64,000 nucleotides of DNA, from the NCBI RefSeq assembly GCF_000024345.1, contig NC_013729.1:248001-312000 (forward strand). The letters run 5' to 3'. A program made the position numbers and the translations under genes. The stretch's first letter is position 1. Each line of letters opens with the position of its first letter. Shown piece after piece: positions 57,031-64,000 of this stretch. Below the pieces are notes generated by a model that searched no databases, was not told the origin of the DNA, and was given only the letters and a program-made list of their open reading frames with translations. The stretch is from Kribbella flavida DSM 17836. GTDB lineage: Bacteria; Actinomycetota; Actinomycetes; Propionibacteriales; Kribbellaceae.

Positions 57031-58611
57031 TCAGGCCGGGTGGACGTGCGGGGTGCGGTCCTCGACGAGGTACGTCGCGCGGGTGCTGATCGGGGCGCCC
57101 GGGGTGGTGACGTACGGGACAACGCGGAAGTCCGAGCGCCAGCGGAACCGGTCGACGCTGACCCGGACGTAGCCACGCTGGGAGTTGAAGAACTTCAGGT
57201 GCGGGTTCGCGGCCAGGAACTGGTTGCCCTGGTCGGTGGTGTCGGAGCCGTCGCCACCGCTGGTGATCGACGTGCCGACGAACTCCGTGCCGACCGTGGC
57301 CGAGGCCGGGTCGGCGTAGTCGCGCTTCAGCTCGAGCGCGTAGTTCTGGTGCCGGTCACCGGTGATCACCACCAGGTTGCGAACGCCGGCGTCCTGGGCG
57401 GCGCCGAGCACCTCGTTGCGCTCGGCGACGTAGCCGTCCCACGGGTCCAGCCAGACGTGCGTCTCCGGGCCGGGGTTCCAGTCGGTCTGACCCATCGGAG
57501 CCTGGTTGCCGAGCACCTGCCAGCGGGCGTTCGAGCGGCGGAACCCGTCCAGCAGCCAGGCCTTCTGCTTGCCGCCGAGCATGGTGTTGTCCGGGTCGAA
57601 CCGGTCGTTGCAGGTCGCCGAGGCACCGTCGCCGCACGGCTGGTCGGAGCGGTACTGCCGGGTGTCCAGCATGGTGATGTCGGCCAGCCGCCCGTACGGC
57701 AGCCGCCGGTGCAGCCGGACGTCCGGGCCGGACGGCATCTGGTCGTGCCGCAGCGGCATGTTCTCGTACATCGCCTGGAACGCCTGCGCGCGACGGATCC
57801 GGAACACCGCCGGGTCCTGGTCCGGCTCGGTGTCGGCCTGGGACAGGTCGCCGGCCCAGTTGTTCTCCACCTCGTGGTCGTCGATGGTGTGGATCCACGG
57901 GTGCGCGGCGTGCGCTGCCTGCAGCGGCGCCTCCGACTTGTAGAGCGAGTACTGCAGCCGGTAGCGCGCCAGGTCGAACGTCTCGGTGTGGAACCGCGGA
58001 TCCGTCACCACGCCCCGCCGGTTCGTCCGGACGCCCGACTCGTAGAGGTAGTCGCCCAGGTGCACGACCAGGTCGAGGTCCTCGGCCGCCAGGTGCTGGT
58101 ACGCCGTGAAGAACCCGTCCTGCCAGGCGTTGCACGACGCGAACGCGAACCGCAGTTCCCGCGGCGAGGAGAACGGGTGCGGCGTGGTCCGGGTGCGGCC
58201 GGTCGCCGAGACCTCGTGGCCGGTGCGGAACCGGTAGTAGTACTCGTGGTCCGGCTGCAGCCCGTGGATCTCGGGGTGCACCGAGTGGCCCAGCTCCGGG
58301 GTCGCCAGCACGCTCGACCGGCGGACCACGTGCCGGAACCGCTCGTCCCGGGCCACCTCGTACTCGACCCGGACCGGCTTGGCCGGCATCCCGCCGCGGC
58401 CGTCCACGGCGAACGGGTCGAGGGCCAGCCGGGTCCACAGCACGACGCTGTCGTACCTCGGGTCGCCGGAGGCCACGCCGAGGGTGAAGGGGTTGCCGGA
58501 GCCGCTGGGCGCCGCGTACGTGGTCGAGGCGTCCCAGGCGCCGGTGCCGAGCAGCACCGCGGCGGTGCCGGCACCGCCGTACCCGAGAAAACGCCGACGG
58601 GAGAGTGACAT
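57031..58611 (-). CDS. phoD: Alkaline phosphatase D, Tat-exported
   Basis: 526 residues. A twin-arginine signal peptide (SLSRRRFLGYGGAGTAAVLL) sends the folded protein outside. The N-terminal Fn3-like domain (VLWTRLALDPFAVDGRGGMP ... YEVARDERFRHVVRRSSVLA) is followed by the PhoD metallophosphatase domain: FASCNAWQDGFFTAYQHLAA, DLDLVVHLGDYLYESGVR, IDDHEVENNWAGDLSQADTE, VVITGDRHQNYALEL. PhoD hydrolyses phosphodiesters or monoesters with Ca and Fe, scavenging phosphate. ATG 58611 has AAGGAGG upstream. A PHO-box-like repeat at 58661-58689 suggests PhoP control. Tail to tail with nothing; the aldo/keto reductase follows downstream. Confidence 0.95.
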   Translation of the reverse strand: MSLSRRRFLGYGGAGTAAVLLGTGAWDASTTYAAPSGSGNPFTLGVASGDPRYDSVVLWTRLALDPFAVDGRGGMPAKPVRVEYEVARDERFRHVVRRSSVLATPELGHSVHPEIHGLQPDHEYYYRFRTGHEVSATGRTRTTPHPFSSPRELRFAFASCNAWQDGFFTAYQHLAAEDLDLVVHLGDYLYESGVRTNRRGVVTDPRFHTETFDLARYRLQYSLYKSEAPLQAAHAAHPWIHTIDDHEVENNWAGDLSQADTEPDQDPAVFRIRRAQAFQAMYENMPLRHDQMPSGPDVRLHRRLPYGRLADITMLDTRQYRSDQPCGDGASATCNDRFDPDNTMLGGKQKAWLLDGFRRSNARWQVLGNQAPMGQTDWNPGPETHVWLDPWDGYVAERNEVLGAAQDAGVRNLVVITGDRHQNYALELKRDYADPASATVGTEFVGTSITSGGDGSDTTDQGNQFLAANPHLKFFNSQRGYVRVSVDRFRWRSDFRVVPYVTTPGAPISTRATYLVEDRTPHVHPA

Positions 58612-58660
58612 GAGGATCCTCCTTGGCGGGTGGGGGGTCCGGGCCAGCCTGCAGTCGTCC

Positions 58661-58689
58661 GGTGACGACGAGTCGACGCGAAGGTGAAC
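58661..58689 (-). promoter_or_regulatory. PHO-box-like direct repeats upstream of phoD
   Basis: On the minus strand: GTTCACC-TTCG-CGTCGAC-TCGT-CGTCACC, three 7-mers in 11-bp period; the first is a perfect Streptomyces-type PHO unit, the third one mismatch, the second weaker. It ends about 50 nt before the phoD start, as PhoP sites often do. Confidence 0.5.
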
Positions 58690-58870
58690 GAGTGCCGTGT
58701 ATCGCTTGATCGCCGTAACCGGGTGACACCTGCTGAGCCCAGGCAGCGCGACGCGTTAAATCACCCGTCATGCTGCGGACTTACCATGATTGCGCGTTAA
58801 CAACCCGGACGTCGTATCAGCCGTGTCGTCCGCCCGTCGCCGCGCCTGCGGCGCCGGAGATGATGTCCGC

Positions 58871-59353
58871 ATGCCGACTGACGAACGGATCCGCCGGGCG
58901 CGCCCCGACGACATCCCCACGATCGTGGACCTGGTCTACGCGCTGGCGGACTACGAGCGGGCGCCGGACGCGTGCCGGCTGACGGCCGAGCAGCTGCGGA
59001 CCGCGTTGTTCGGGCCCGCGCCGGCGGTGTTCTGCCACGTCGCCGAGCACGACGGCGAGGTGGTCGGCTGCGCGCTGTGGTTCCTCAACTTCTCCACCTG
59101 GCGCGGCGTGCACGGCATCTACCTGGAGGATCTGTTCGTCCGCCCCGCGCACCGCGGCTCCGGCCTCGGCAAGGCCCTGCTCACCGCCCTGGCCCAGGAA
59201 TGCGTCCAGCACGGCTACGAACGCCTCGAGTGGTCCGTCCTGGACTGGAACACCCCGGCCATCGACTTCTACCAGTCCCTGGGCGCCAATCCCCAAGCCG
59301 AGTGGACCACCTTCCGCCTCACCGACGCCGCCCTCGCCGAACTCGGCGCATGA
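58871..59353 (+). CDS. GNAT acetyltransferase (diamine-acetyltransferase-like)
   Basis: 160 residues: RIRRARPDDIPTIVDLVYAL, GCALWFLNFSTWRGVHGIYL, EDLFVRPAHRGSGLGKALLT (acetyl-CoA loop, about 88-107), RLEWSVLDWNTPAIDFYQSL. The FSTWRGxxGIYLEDLFVRPxxRGxGxG pattern is that of spermidine/spermine or diamine N-acetyltransferase-like proteins. ATG 58871 follows GGAGATGATG. Its TGA overlaps the ATG of the membrane protein gene (59350-59353), so translation is coupled. Divergent from phoD. Confidence 0.92.
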   Translation: MPTDERIRRARPDDIPTIVDLVYALADYERAPDACRLTAEQLRTALFGPAPAVFCHVAEHDGEVVGCALWFLNFSTWRGVHGIYLEDLFVRPAHRGSGLGKALLTALAQECVQHGYERLEWSVLDWNTPAIDFYQSLGANPQAEWTTFRLTDAALAELGA

Positions 59354-59826
59354 GCCCCGCTGGCGAGCACGAGGTCAGGCCGTTGATGCTGAGCCGGGTG
59401 GCTCAGGCAGGGCTGTGGCTGGTGGTGGGAGTCGGAATTGTGGCGGCCCTGCTGGATGGTGCCGGGGCGCGGTCGTGGGTGCCGGCGGTCGCGGTGGTGG
59501 TGATCGCCGCGAGCGGGGTGCTGGCGGTCCGGGCCTATCGGGTCGGGGCGACGTACGGGCCGGACGGGATCGAGGTCCGCGGCTACTTCCGTACCCGGCG
59601 GATCCAGAGGAACCAGGTCACGCAGGTGACGGACTTCCCCGCCGTGCGCTGGAAGGACACGAACGGCAAGCCGCGCTGGACCCCGATCTCCGCGTTCTCC
59701 GGCAGCAGCGGACAGCTGCGGATGATCGAACGCCACAACGCGGTCTGCCTCGCCCTGCTGCAACTCTGGGACGAGGAACGACACCAGAAACCCACCCGCA
59801 CCCCCCGCAGAACCCGCCGCCGCTGA
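59350..59826 (+). CDS. Two-helix membrane protein with PH-like domain
   Basis: 158 residues. Two membrane helices (about 18-33 and 41-58; VAQAGLWLVVGVGIVAALLD) are followed by a PH-like domain (VGATYGPDGIEVRGYFRTRR, NQVTQVTDFPAVRWKDTNGK). It resembles the bacterial PH2-type proteins that follow two helices. The C-terminus is very basic (TRTPRRTRRR). ATG 59350 overlaps the acetyltransferase stop. Tail to tail with the diguanylate cyclase gene. A similar layout occurs at 32333. Confidence 0.8.
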   Translation: MSPAGEHEVRPLMLSRVAQAGLWLVVGVGIVAALLDGAGARSWVPAVAVVVIAASGVLAVRAYRVGATYGPDGIEVRGYFRTRRIQRNQVTQVTDFPAVRWKDTNGKPRWTPISAFSGSSGQLRMIERHNAVCLALLQLWDEERHQKPTRTPRRTRRR

Positions 59827-59857
59827 ACACCGTCGCGGCCGCGCACGGCCAGGGTGC

Positions 59858-61300
59858 TCAGCGTCTGCTGTGTTGTTTGGCCTCGTACATGGCGTGGTCG
59901 GCGGTGCGGAGGAGTTCTTCGAGGTCGGCGGTGTACGGGCTGACGACGGCGGTGCCGAGGCTGGCGGTGACGGGGACGTCGATGCCGGTCAGTGGGCGGT
60001 TGATCGAGTCCTCGATGCGGCGCACCAGCGCGGTCAGGTCGGTGCCGTCGATCTCCTCGGCCAGGACGGCGAACTCGTCGCCGCCCAGTCGGGCGACGGT
60101 GTCGCCCTGCCGGACCGCCGCCTGCAGCCGGGTGCCGATCTCGCGCAGTGCCAGGTCGCCGGCCTCGTGGCCGTACTTGTCGTTGACCTGCTTGAAGTGG
60201 TTCAGGTCGCAGAACAGCAGCACCCCGCGGCGTCCACTCTGCCGCGACCGTTGCAGCACCGCGTTGAACCGGTGCTGCAGCAGTCGTCGGTTCGCCAGGC
60301 CGGTGAGCGCGTCGTGCGCGGCGTGGTGCTGCAGCTCCCGCTCGGCGTCCTTGCGCGCGGTCACGTCGTCGATCTGGATCAGCAGGATGCGCGGCTGGTC
60401 CTTGCCCTGGCCGACGATCGCGGCGGTGCCGCCGAGCCAGATGTCGTGGCCGTCGGCCCGCCGGAAGGTCCGCTCGAACCGGTACGGTCCCTGGCCCGCG
60501 GTCAGCTGGTCCAGCTCACGCCGGCTCTGCCCGGCGTCCTCGTCCTCCAGGTAGTCCGCCAGCGCCGACCCGACGAGCTGGTCGGTGGTGTAGCCGGTGA
60601 TCCGGCAGAACGCGTCGTTCACCCGCAGGACCCGGCCGGCCTCGGGGCCGTCGAACGCGATCGTCGCCATCCCGTTCCCGGCGCCCTCGAAGACCAGCCG
60701 GAACGTCGTCTCGCTCGCCTCCAGCCGGACCTTCTCGGCCAGCAGCTGGTCGGTCAGCCGGGCCTTGTCGATCGCCAGCCCGGCCTGGGTCGCGAAGATC
60801 TCCAGCAGCTCCCGGTGGATCGGCCCCGGCCGGCGCTGGTCCTCGGGCAGGTCGACCGAGAGCATGCCGACCAGTTCGCCCTCGGACGAGCACAGCGGCG
60901 CGAACAGCGCGTCCAGCGGGTGCCAGGCGTTCGGGTCGGCGGACACCGGTACGTCGGGCACCCAGCCGACCACCTCACCCTCGGGCAGCCGCTCGTGCGG
61001 CACGAACCGCAGGCCGCCCCAGACGTCGGCGATCGCGAACTCGGCGTCGAAGATGTCGGCCGCGCTGACCGTGCCGAGCAGCGCTTCCTTCGCCTCCGGC
61101 GACCCGGCCACCGCGATCACCTCGAACTTGCCGTCCGGCTGCCGCAGGTTCAGCACGGCGATGCCGAAGCCGAGGCCGTCGACGACCCCGTCCACCACGG
61201 CCTGCAGGGTCTCGCCCAGGCTGCGCCCCGCGCCCATCCGGGCGCTCACCTCGTAGAGACGGCGCACGGCCGTCATCCGCACGGTGGGCTCGTTCTGCAC
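59858..61300 (-). CDS. Diguanylate cyclase with GAF and PAS domains
   Basis: 480 residues: a GAF domain (about 15-190; SLGETLQAVVDGVVDGLGFG, LFAPLCSSEGELVGMLSVDL), a PAS domain (about 205-315; FRLVFEGAGNGMATIAFDGP, GRVLRVNDAFCRITGYTTDQ), and a C-terminal GGDEF domain with the active-site motif intact (ARLGGDEFAVLAEEIDG) and an I-site RxxD (RQGD) five residues before it, so product inhibition by c-di-GMP is expected. It makes c-di-GMP from two GTP in response to a small ligand or redox cue sensed by GAF/PAS. No membrane helices. GTG 61300 has GGAGA upstream. No EAL domain. Confidence 0.95.
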   Translation of the reverse strand: MQNEPTVRMTAVRRLYEVSARMGAGRSLGETLQAVVDGVVDGLGFGIAVLNLRQPDGKFEVIAVAGSPEAKEALLGTVSAADIFDAEFAIADVWGGLRFVPHERLPEGEVVGWVPDVPVSADPNAWHPLDALFAPLCSSEGELVGMLSVDLPEDQRRPGPIHRELLEIFATQAGLAIDKARLTDQLLAEKVRLEASETTFRLVFEGAGNGMATIAFDGPEAGRVLRVNDAFCRITGYTTDQLVGSALADYLEDEDAGQSRRELDQLTAGQGPYRFERTFRRADGHDIWLGGTAAIVGQGKDQPRILLIQIDDVTARKDAERELQHHAAHDALTGLANRRLLQHRFNAVLQRSRQSGRRGVLLFCDLNHFKQVNDKYGHEAGDLALREIGTRLQAAVRQGDTVARLGGDEFAVLAEEIDGTDLTALVRRIEDSINRPLTGIDVPVTASLGTAVVSPYTADLEELLRTADHAMYEAKQHSRR

Positions 61301-61495
61301 TGCACATCTCCGGCGTCACGGCGTCGGCGGCCTGACAGGAACCCCGCCGTGGTGAGGGCCCCCTCACAGAGTGACAGATCGCGCCGTCAGAGCAACGCGT
61401 CCGGCACGCCGATGCCCGATCGTGCGTACCGCGGACGGTAGCCGATCACTTGCGTTCCGTGACAACGATAGCGCGTCGCTGGCCGGCCGCCGACG

Positions 61496-62254
61496 TCAGA
61501 ACCGCAGCTGCGCCAGCGAGCGGTAGCTCGTCCGGGCCGACGCCCACGGGTCGACCGGCGCGTCGTGCTCCACCAGCCACTGCTCGACGCCACCGCGGTC
61601 GGCCCGGTCGAAGATCGCCGGGAAGTCCAGCCGGCCCATCCCGACGTCCTCGAACGACCCGTCCGCGGCCATGTCCTTGACGTGCAGCGCGGGGAACCGG
61701 CCCGGGTACTGCTGGAAGTAGTCGACCGGGTTCTTCCCGCCGTCCACCACCCAGTACAGGTCCAGCTCGAAGCCGAGCAGGTCGGGCTCCACCTCGGCGA
61801 GCAGGATGTCGAACAGCACTTGCCCGTCCACCTCGGCGAAGTCGTGCCCGTGGTTGTGGAACAGCAGCTTCAGTCCCGCCGCCCGGGCCGCTTCACCGGC
61901 TTGGTTGAACGCGGCGGCCGCCTCCCGGAAGCCGTCCGGCGTGCGCAGCTCGACCGGCAGCGACGGTACGACGATCCAGCGGCCGCCGAGCGTGTGCACG
62001 TCCGCCAGGGCGCCTTCCCAGTCGTCGGTCAGCCGCTGGTAGCCGACGTGCTCCAGCACGATCCGCAGGCCGGCCGCGTCGGCGTACGAGCGGATCTCGG
62101 CGGCGGAGTGGCCGAACCGGCCGCTGACCCCGACGGTCCGGTAGCCGATCTCGGCGAGTCGCCGGAGCGTGCCCGGGTAGTCGTCGGCGAGCGCCTCGCG
62201 CATCGTGTACAGGTGCATGCCTATGCCGTCGGCGGGAATGCTGCGGTCGGTCAC
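61496..62254 (-). CDS. Sugar phosphate isomerase/epimerase
   Basis: 252 residues of the xylose-isomerase-like TIM barrel (AP-endonuclease 2 family): GIGMHLYTMREALADDYPGT, RTVGVSGRFGHSAAEIRSYA, LLFHNHGHDFAEVDGQVLFD, LLGFELDLYWVVDGGKNPVD, FPALHVKDMAADGSFEDVGM. Metal-ligand candidates are the His/Glu/Asp residues in FHNHGHDF, FELDLYW and ALHVKD. It is likely to epimerise or dehydrate a keto sugar or inosose. GTG 62254 lies 42 nt downstream of the gene at 62297; the three genes to the window edge look like one operon. Confidence 0.9.
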   Translation of the reverse strand: MTDRSIPADGIGMHLYTMREALADDYPGTLRRLAEIGYRTVGVSGRFGHSAAEIRSYADAAGLRIVLEHVGYQRLTDDWEGALADVHTLGGRWIVVPSLPVELRTPDGFREAAAAFNQAGEAARAAGLKLLFHNHGHDFAEVDGQVLFDILLAEVEPDLLGFELDLYWVVDGGKNPVDYFQQYPGRFPALHVKDMAADGSFEDVGMGRLDFPAIFDRADRGGVEQWLVEHDAPVDPWASARTSYRSLAQLRF

Positions 62255-62296
62255 GGGGCGGTGCTCCTTTGCGTCGGCCTCGGGCAGATGATTGCT

Positions 62297-63112
62297 TCAG
62301 GCAACGTGTTCGCGGTAGCGGGCGAGGGCGAGGTCGAAGACGTGCTGACCGGGCGCGTCCCAGAGGTCCTGGTTGAAGATCTCCACCTCGACCGGCCCGG
62401 TGTAACCGGCCGCGTCGCAGGCCTCGCGCAACCGGCGCAGCTCGATCGAGCCGTCGCCCATCAGACCGCGGCCGAGCAGGGTGTCGGCCGGCAGCGGCAC
62501 CACCCAGTCGCTCACCTGGTACGAGCAGATCCGGTCGCCGGCCCGCTGGATCTGGCGGTAGACGTCCGCGTCCCACCACAGGTGGTAGGCGTCGACGATC
62601 ACGCCGACCTGCTCGGCCGGGAACTGCTCGGCCAGGTCGAGCGCGCCGCCGAGCGAGGACACCACGCACCGGTCGGAGCAGAACATCGGGTGCAGCGCCT
62701 CGATCGCCAGCCGCACCCCCCGCTCACCGGCGTACGGCGCGAGCTCGGCCAGTCCGTCACGGACCATGCTGCGGGCGCCGTCCAGGTCCCGGGAGCCGGC
62801 CGGAAGGCCGCCGCTGACCAGGACCAGCACCTCGGTGCCGAGCGTCGCCGCCTCGTCGATCGCGCGGCGGTTGTCGTCGAGCTTGGCCTGCCGCTCGGCC
62901 TCGTCGGTGGCGGTGAAGAACCCGCCGCGGCACAACGAGGAGACCTGCAGCCCGGCGTCGGCGACCAGCTTGGCCGCGCGCTCGACGCCGTACTCCTGGA
63001 CCGGCTCACGCCACAGGCCGATCCAGGACAGCTCGGCCTTCGAGCTGGCCGCGACCACGTCTTCCAGCGGCCAGTACTTCGTGGTCGCCTGGTTGAGGCT
63101 GTAGCGGTTCAT
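62297..63112 (-). CDS. Sugar phosphate isomerase/epimerase
   Basis: 271 residues, a second TIM-barrel epimerase of the same superfamily: SSKAELSWIGLWREPVQEYG, VSSLCRGGFFTATDEAERQA, VLVLVSGGLPAGSRDLDGAR, LAIEALHPMFCSDRCVVSSL, VGVIVDAYHLWWDADVYRQI, YTGPVEVEIFNQDLWD. Metal ligands are probably the Glu in LAIEALHP, Asp/His in VDAYHLWW and Glu in VEVEIFN. ATG 63112 overlaps the stop of the upstream gene (ATGA), so the two are translated together. Its substrate is likely the product of a neighbouring sugar oxidoreductase outside this window. Confidence 0.9.
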   Translation of the reverse strand: MNRYSLNQATTKYWPLEDVVAASSKAELSWIGLWREPVQEYGVERAAKLVADAGLQVSSLCRGGFFTATDEAERQAKLDDNRRAIDEAATLGTEVLVLVSGGLPAGSRDLDGARSMVRDGLAELAPYAGERGVRLAIEALHPMFCSDRCVVSSLGGALDLAEQFPAEQVGVIVDAYHLWWDADVYRQIQRAGDRICSYQVSDWVVPLPADTLLGRGLMGDGSIELRRLREACDAAGYTGPVEVEIFNQDLWDAPGQHVFDLALARYREHVA

Positions 63113-64000
63113 GCGTCGACTCCGTGCACGGCCAGCAGCCGCCGGAAGCGGTCGACGGCGAGGTCGGGCCGGGTCAGGACGCCGGCCTGGTCCGCCAGCC
63201 GGAAGGTCTCGGCGAGGTGCGGCAGCGAGCGGCCGGTCTGCAGGCCGCCGACCATGCCGAAGCCGGGCTGGTGCCCGTTCAGCCAGGCGAGCAAGGCGAT
63301 GCCGGTCTTGTAGTAGTACGTCGGCGCGGAGAAGATCTGCCGGGCCAGCGGCACGGTCGGCGCGAAGACCTGTTCGTACCGCCCGAGGTCGCCGTCGTCG
63401 AGGGCCTTCAGGGCCGCGGCCGCCGCCGGTGCGATCGCGGCGAAGATGCCGAGCAGCGCGTCGCTGTGCCGCAGGCCGTCGCCGCGGATCAGCTCCGGGT
63501 AGTTGAAGTCGTCGCCGGTGTAGAGCCGGACCTGCTCGGGCAAGCGGTTGCGCAGAGCAACTTCCTTGGCCGCGTCGAGCAGAGAGACCTTGATGCCGTC
63601 CACCTTGGCGGTGTGGTCGGCGATCAGGCCGACCACGACGTCCGCGGCGGTGTCCAGCGAGTCGCTGCCCCAGTAGCCGTCCAGCGCCGGATCGAACATC
63701 GCGCCCAGCCAGTGCAGGATGACCGGCCGGGACGACTGCGCGAGCAGCCGGTCGTACACCTTGCGGTAGTCGTCGGGCGAGTTCGCCGCCGCGCAGAGCG
63801 CGCGGCTGGCCATCAGGATCGGCTGCGCGCCGGCCTGCTCGGCGACCGCCAGCTGCTCCTCGTACGCCGCGATCACGGCGTCCAGGGTGTGCTCACCCGC
63901 GGGCAGCTGGTCGGTGCCGACGCCGACCGCGATCCGGCCGTCCGGTGCTTCCGCGGCGGAACGCCGGATCAGCTCCTGGGTCGCCGGCCAGTCCAGCCCC
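63109..64000 (-). CDS. DUF993 / dihydrodipicolinate-synthase-like protein (5' end outside window)
   Basis: The coding frame is open across the window edge; 296 codons are visible, and the 5' part is missing. The visible part includes APDGRIAVGVGTDQLPAGEH, YEEQLAVAEQAGAQPILMAS, RPVILHWLGAMFDPALDGYW, VDGIKVSLLDAAKEVALRNR (with the Schiff-base-like Lys of DapA-type aldolases), LYTGDDFNYPELIRGDGLRH and FSAPTYYYKTGIALLAWLNG. This is the DUF993 group of aldolase-like TIM barrels found with sugar epimerases in actinobacterial carbohydrate operons. Its stop overlaps the epimerase start at 63109-63112. Confidence 0.88.
   Translation of the reverse strand, partial: GLDWPATQELIRRSAAEAPDGRIAVGVGTDQLPAGEHTLDAVIAAYEEQLAVAEQAGAQPILMASRALCAAANSPDDYRKVYDRLLAQSSRPVILHWLGAMFDPALDGYWGSDSLDTAADVVVGLIADHTAKVDGIKVSLLDAAKEVALRNRLPEQVRLYTGDDFNYPELIRGDGLRHSDALLGIFAAIAPAAAAALKALDDGDLGRYEQVFAPTVPLARQIFSAPTYYYKTGIALLAWLNGHQPGFGMVGGLQTGRSLPHLAETFRLADQAGVLTRPDLAVDRFRRLLAVHGVDA

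Noticed and set aside
57040-58608. 522-codon open frame on the plus strand
   Set aside because: Exact antisense shadow of phoD; Val/Arg/Gln-rich, no motif.

Overview
The window is a gene-dense chromosomal stretch of a high-GC actinobacterium. Support comes from very high third-position GC (which leaves many long open antisense frames), GTG starts, 4-nt stop/start overlaps, an F420-dependent glucose-6-phosphate dehydrogenase, F420/FMN luciferase-like oxidoreductases, a GTP-type PEP carboxykinase, an LCP cell-wall ligase and an ECF42-type sigma factor. The gene set resembles Kribbella or a relative in the Propionibacteriales; that placement is my inference. No phage, IS element, integrase or CRISPR array was seen.

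Layout. 0.3-7.6 kb: a small DUF6131 membrane peptide, a YCII/DGPF protein, and a divergent pair formed by an MFS drug exporter and a YCII + ECF42 sigma operon. Both sides of that intergenic region carry TGTCGA-(17/18)-CGAC promoters. Then come an unknown protein, an HxlR regulator divergent from an SDR, a DUF4240 protein and an aldo/keto reductase. 7.8-24.2 kb: a complete L-rhamnose system with a divergent LacI-type regulator, an ABC importer (double ATPase, two permeases, lipoprotein), mutarotase, isomerase, a fucose/arabinose-isomerase-like protein, rhamnulokinase, bifunctional aldolase/lactaldehyde dehydrogenase, a small HTH protein and a secreted GH78 alpha-L-rhamnosidase. Rhamnose would be released outside, imported, epimerised, isomerised, phosphorylated and split to DHAP and lactaldehyde.

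24.4-38.3 kb: a membrane coiled-coil protein, a two-component system with a small anchored acidic protein, threonine dehydratase (ilvA), a HIRAN-like protein, an acetyl-xylan esterase/MBL hydrolase pair, an LCP protein, tRNA-Ser(GCU), an F420-type oxidoreductase and pckG. 38.4-39.6 kb is a decayed, repeat-rich region with 19-bp tandem repeats, repeated hairpin elements and remnants of coding sequence, next to an intact YciI-like gene.

40-47.4 kb: small unknown genes, a methyltransferase, a NUDIX protein, tRNA-Arg(ACG), a three-gene block containing a truncated kinase-like membrane protein, and a nitrilase-superfamily protein that lacks its catalytic Cys. 47.6-59.8 kb: fgd, a DUF72 protein, acetyltransferases, SDR, FkbM methyltransferase, a CE1759/CE1758-type flavin reductase/monooxygenase pair under a palindrome, a TPR protein, an aldo/keto reductase, and a Tat-exported PhoD behind a PHO-box-like repeat. 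59.9-64 kb: a GAF-PAS-GGDEF diguanylate cyclase and the 3' part of a sugar catabolism operon (two TIM-barrel epimerases and a DUF993/dihydrodipicolinate-synthase-like protein) that continues past the window.
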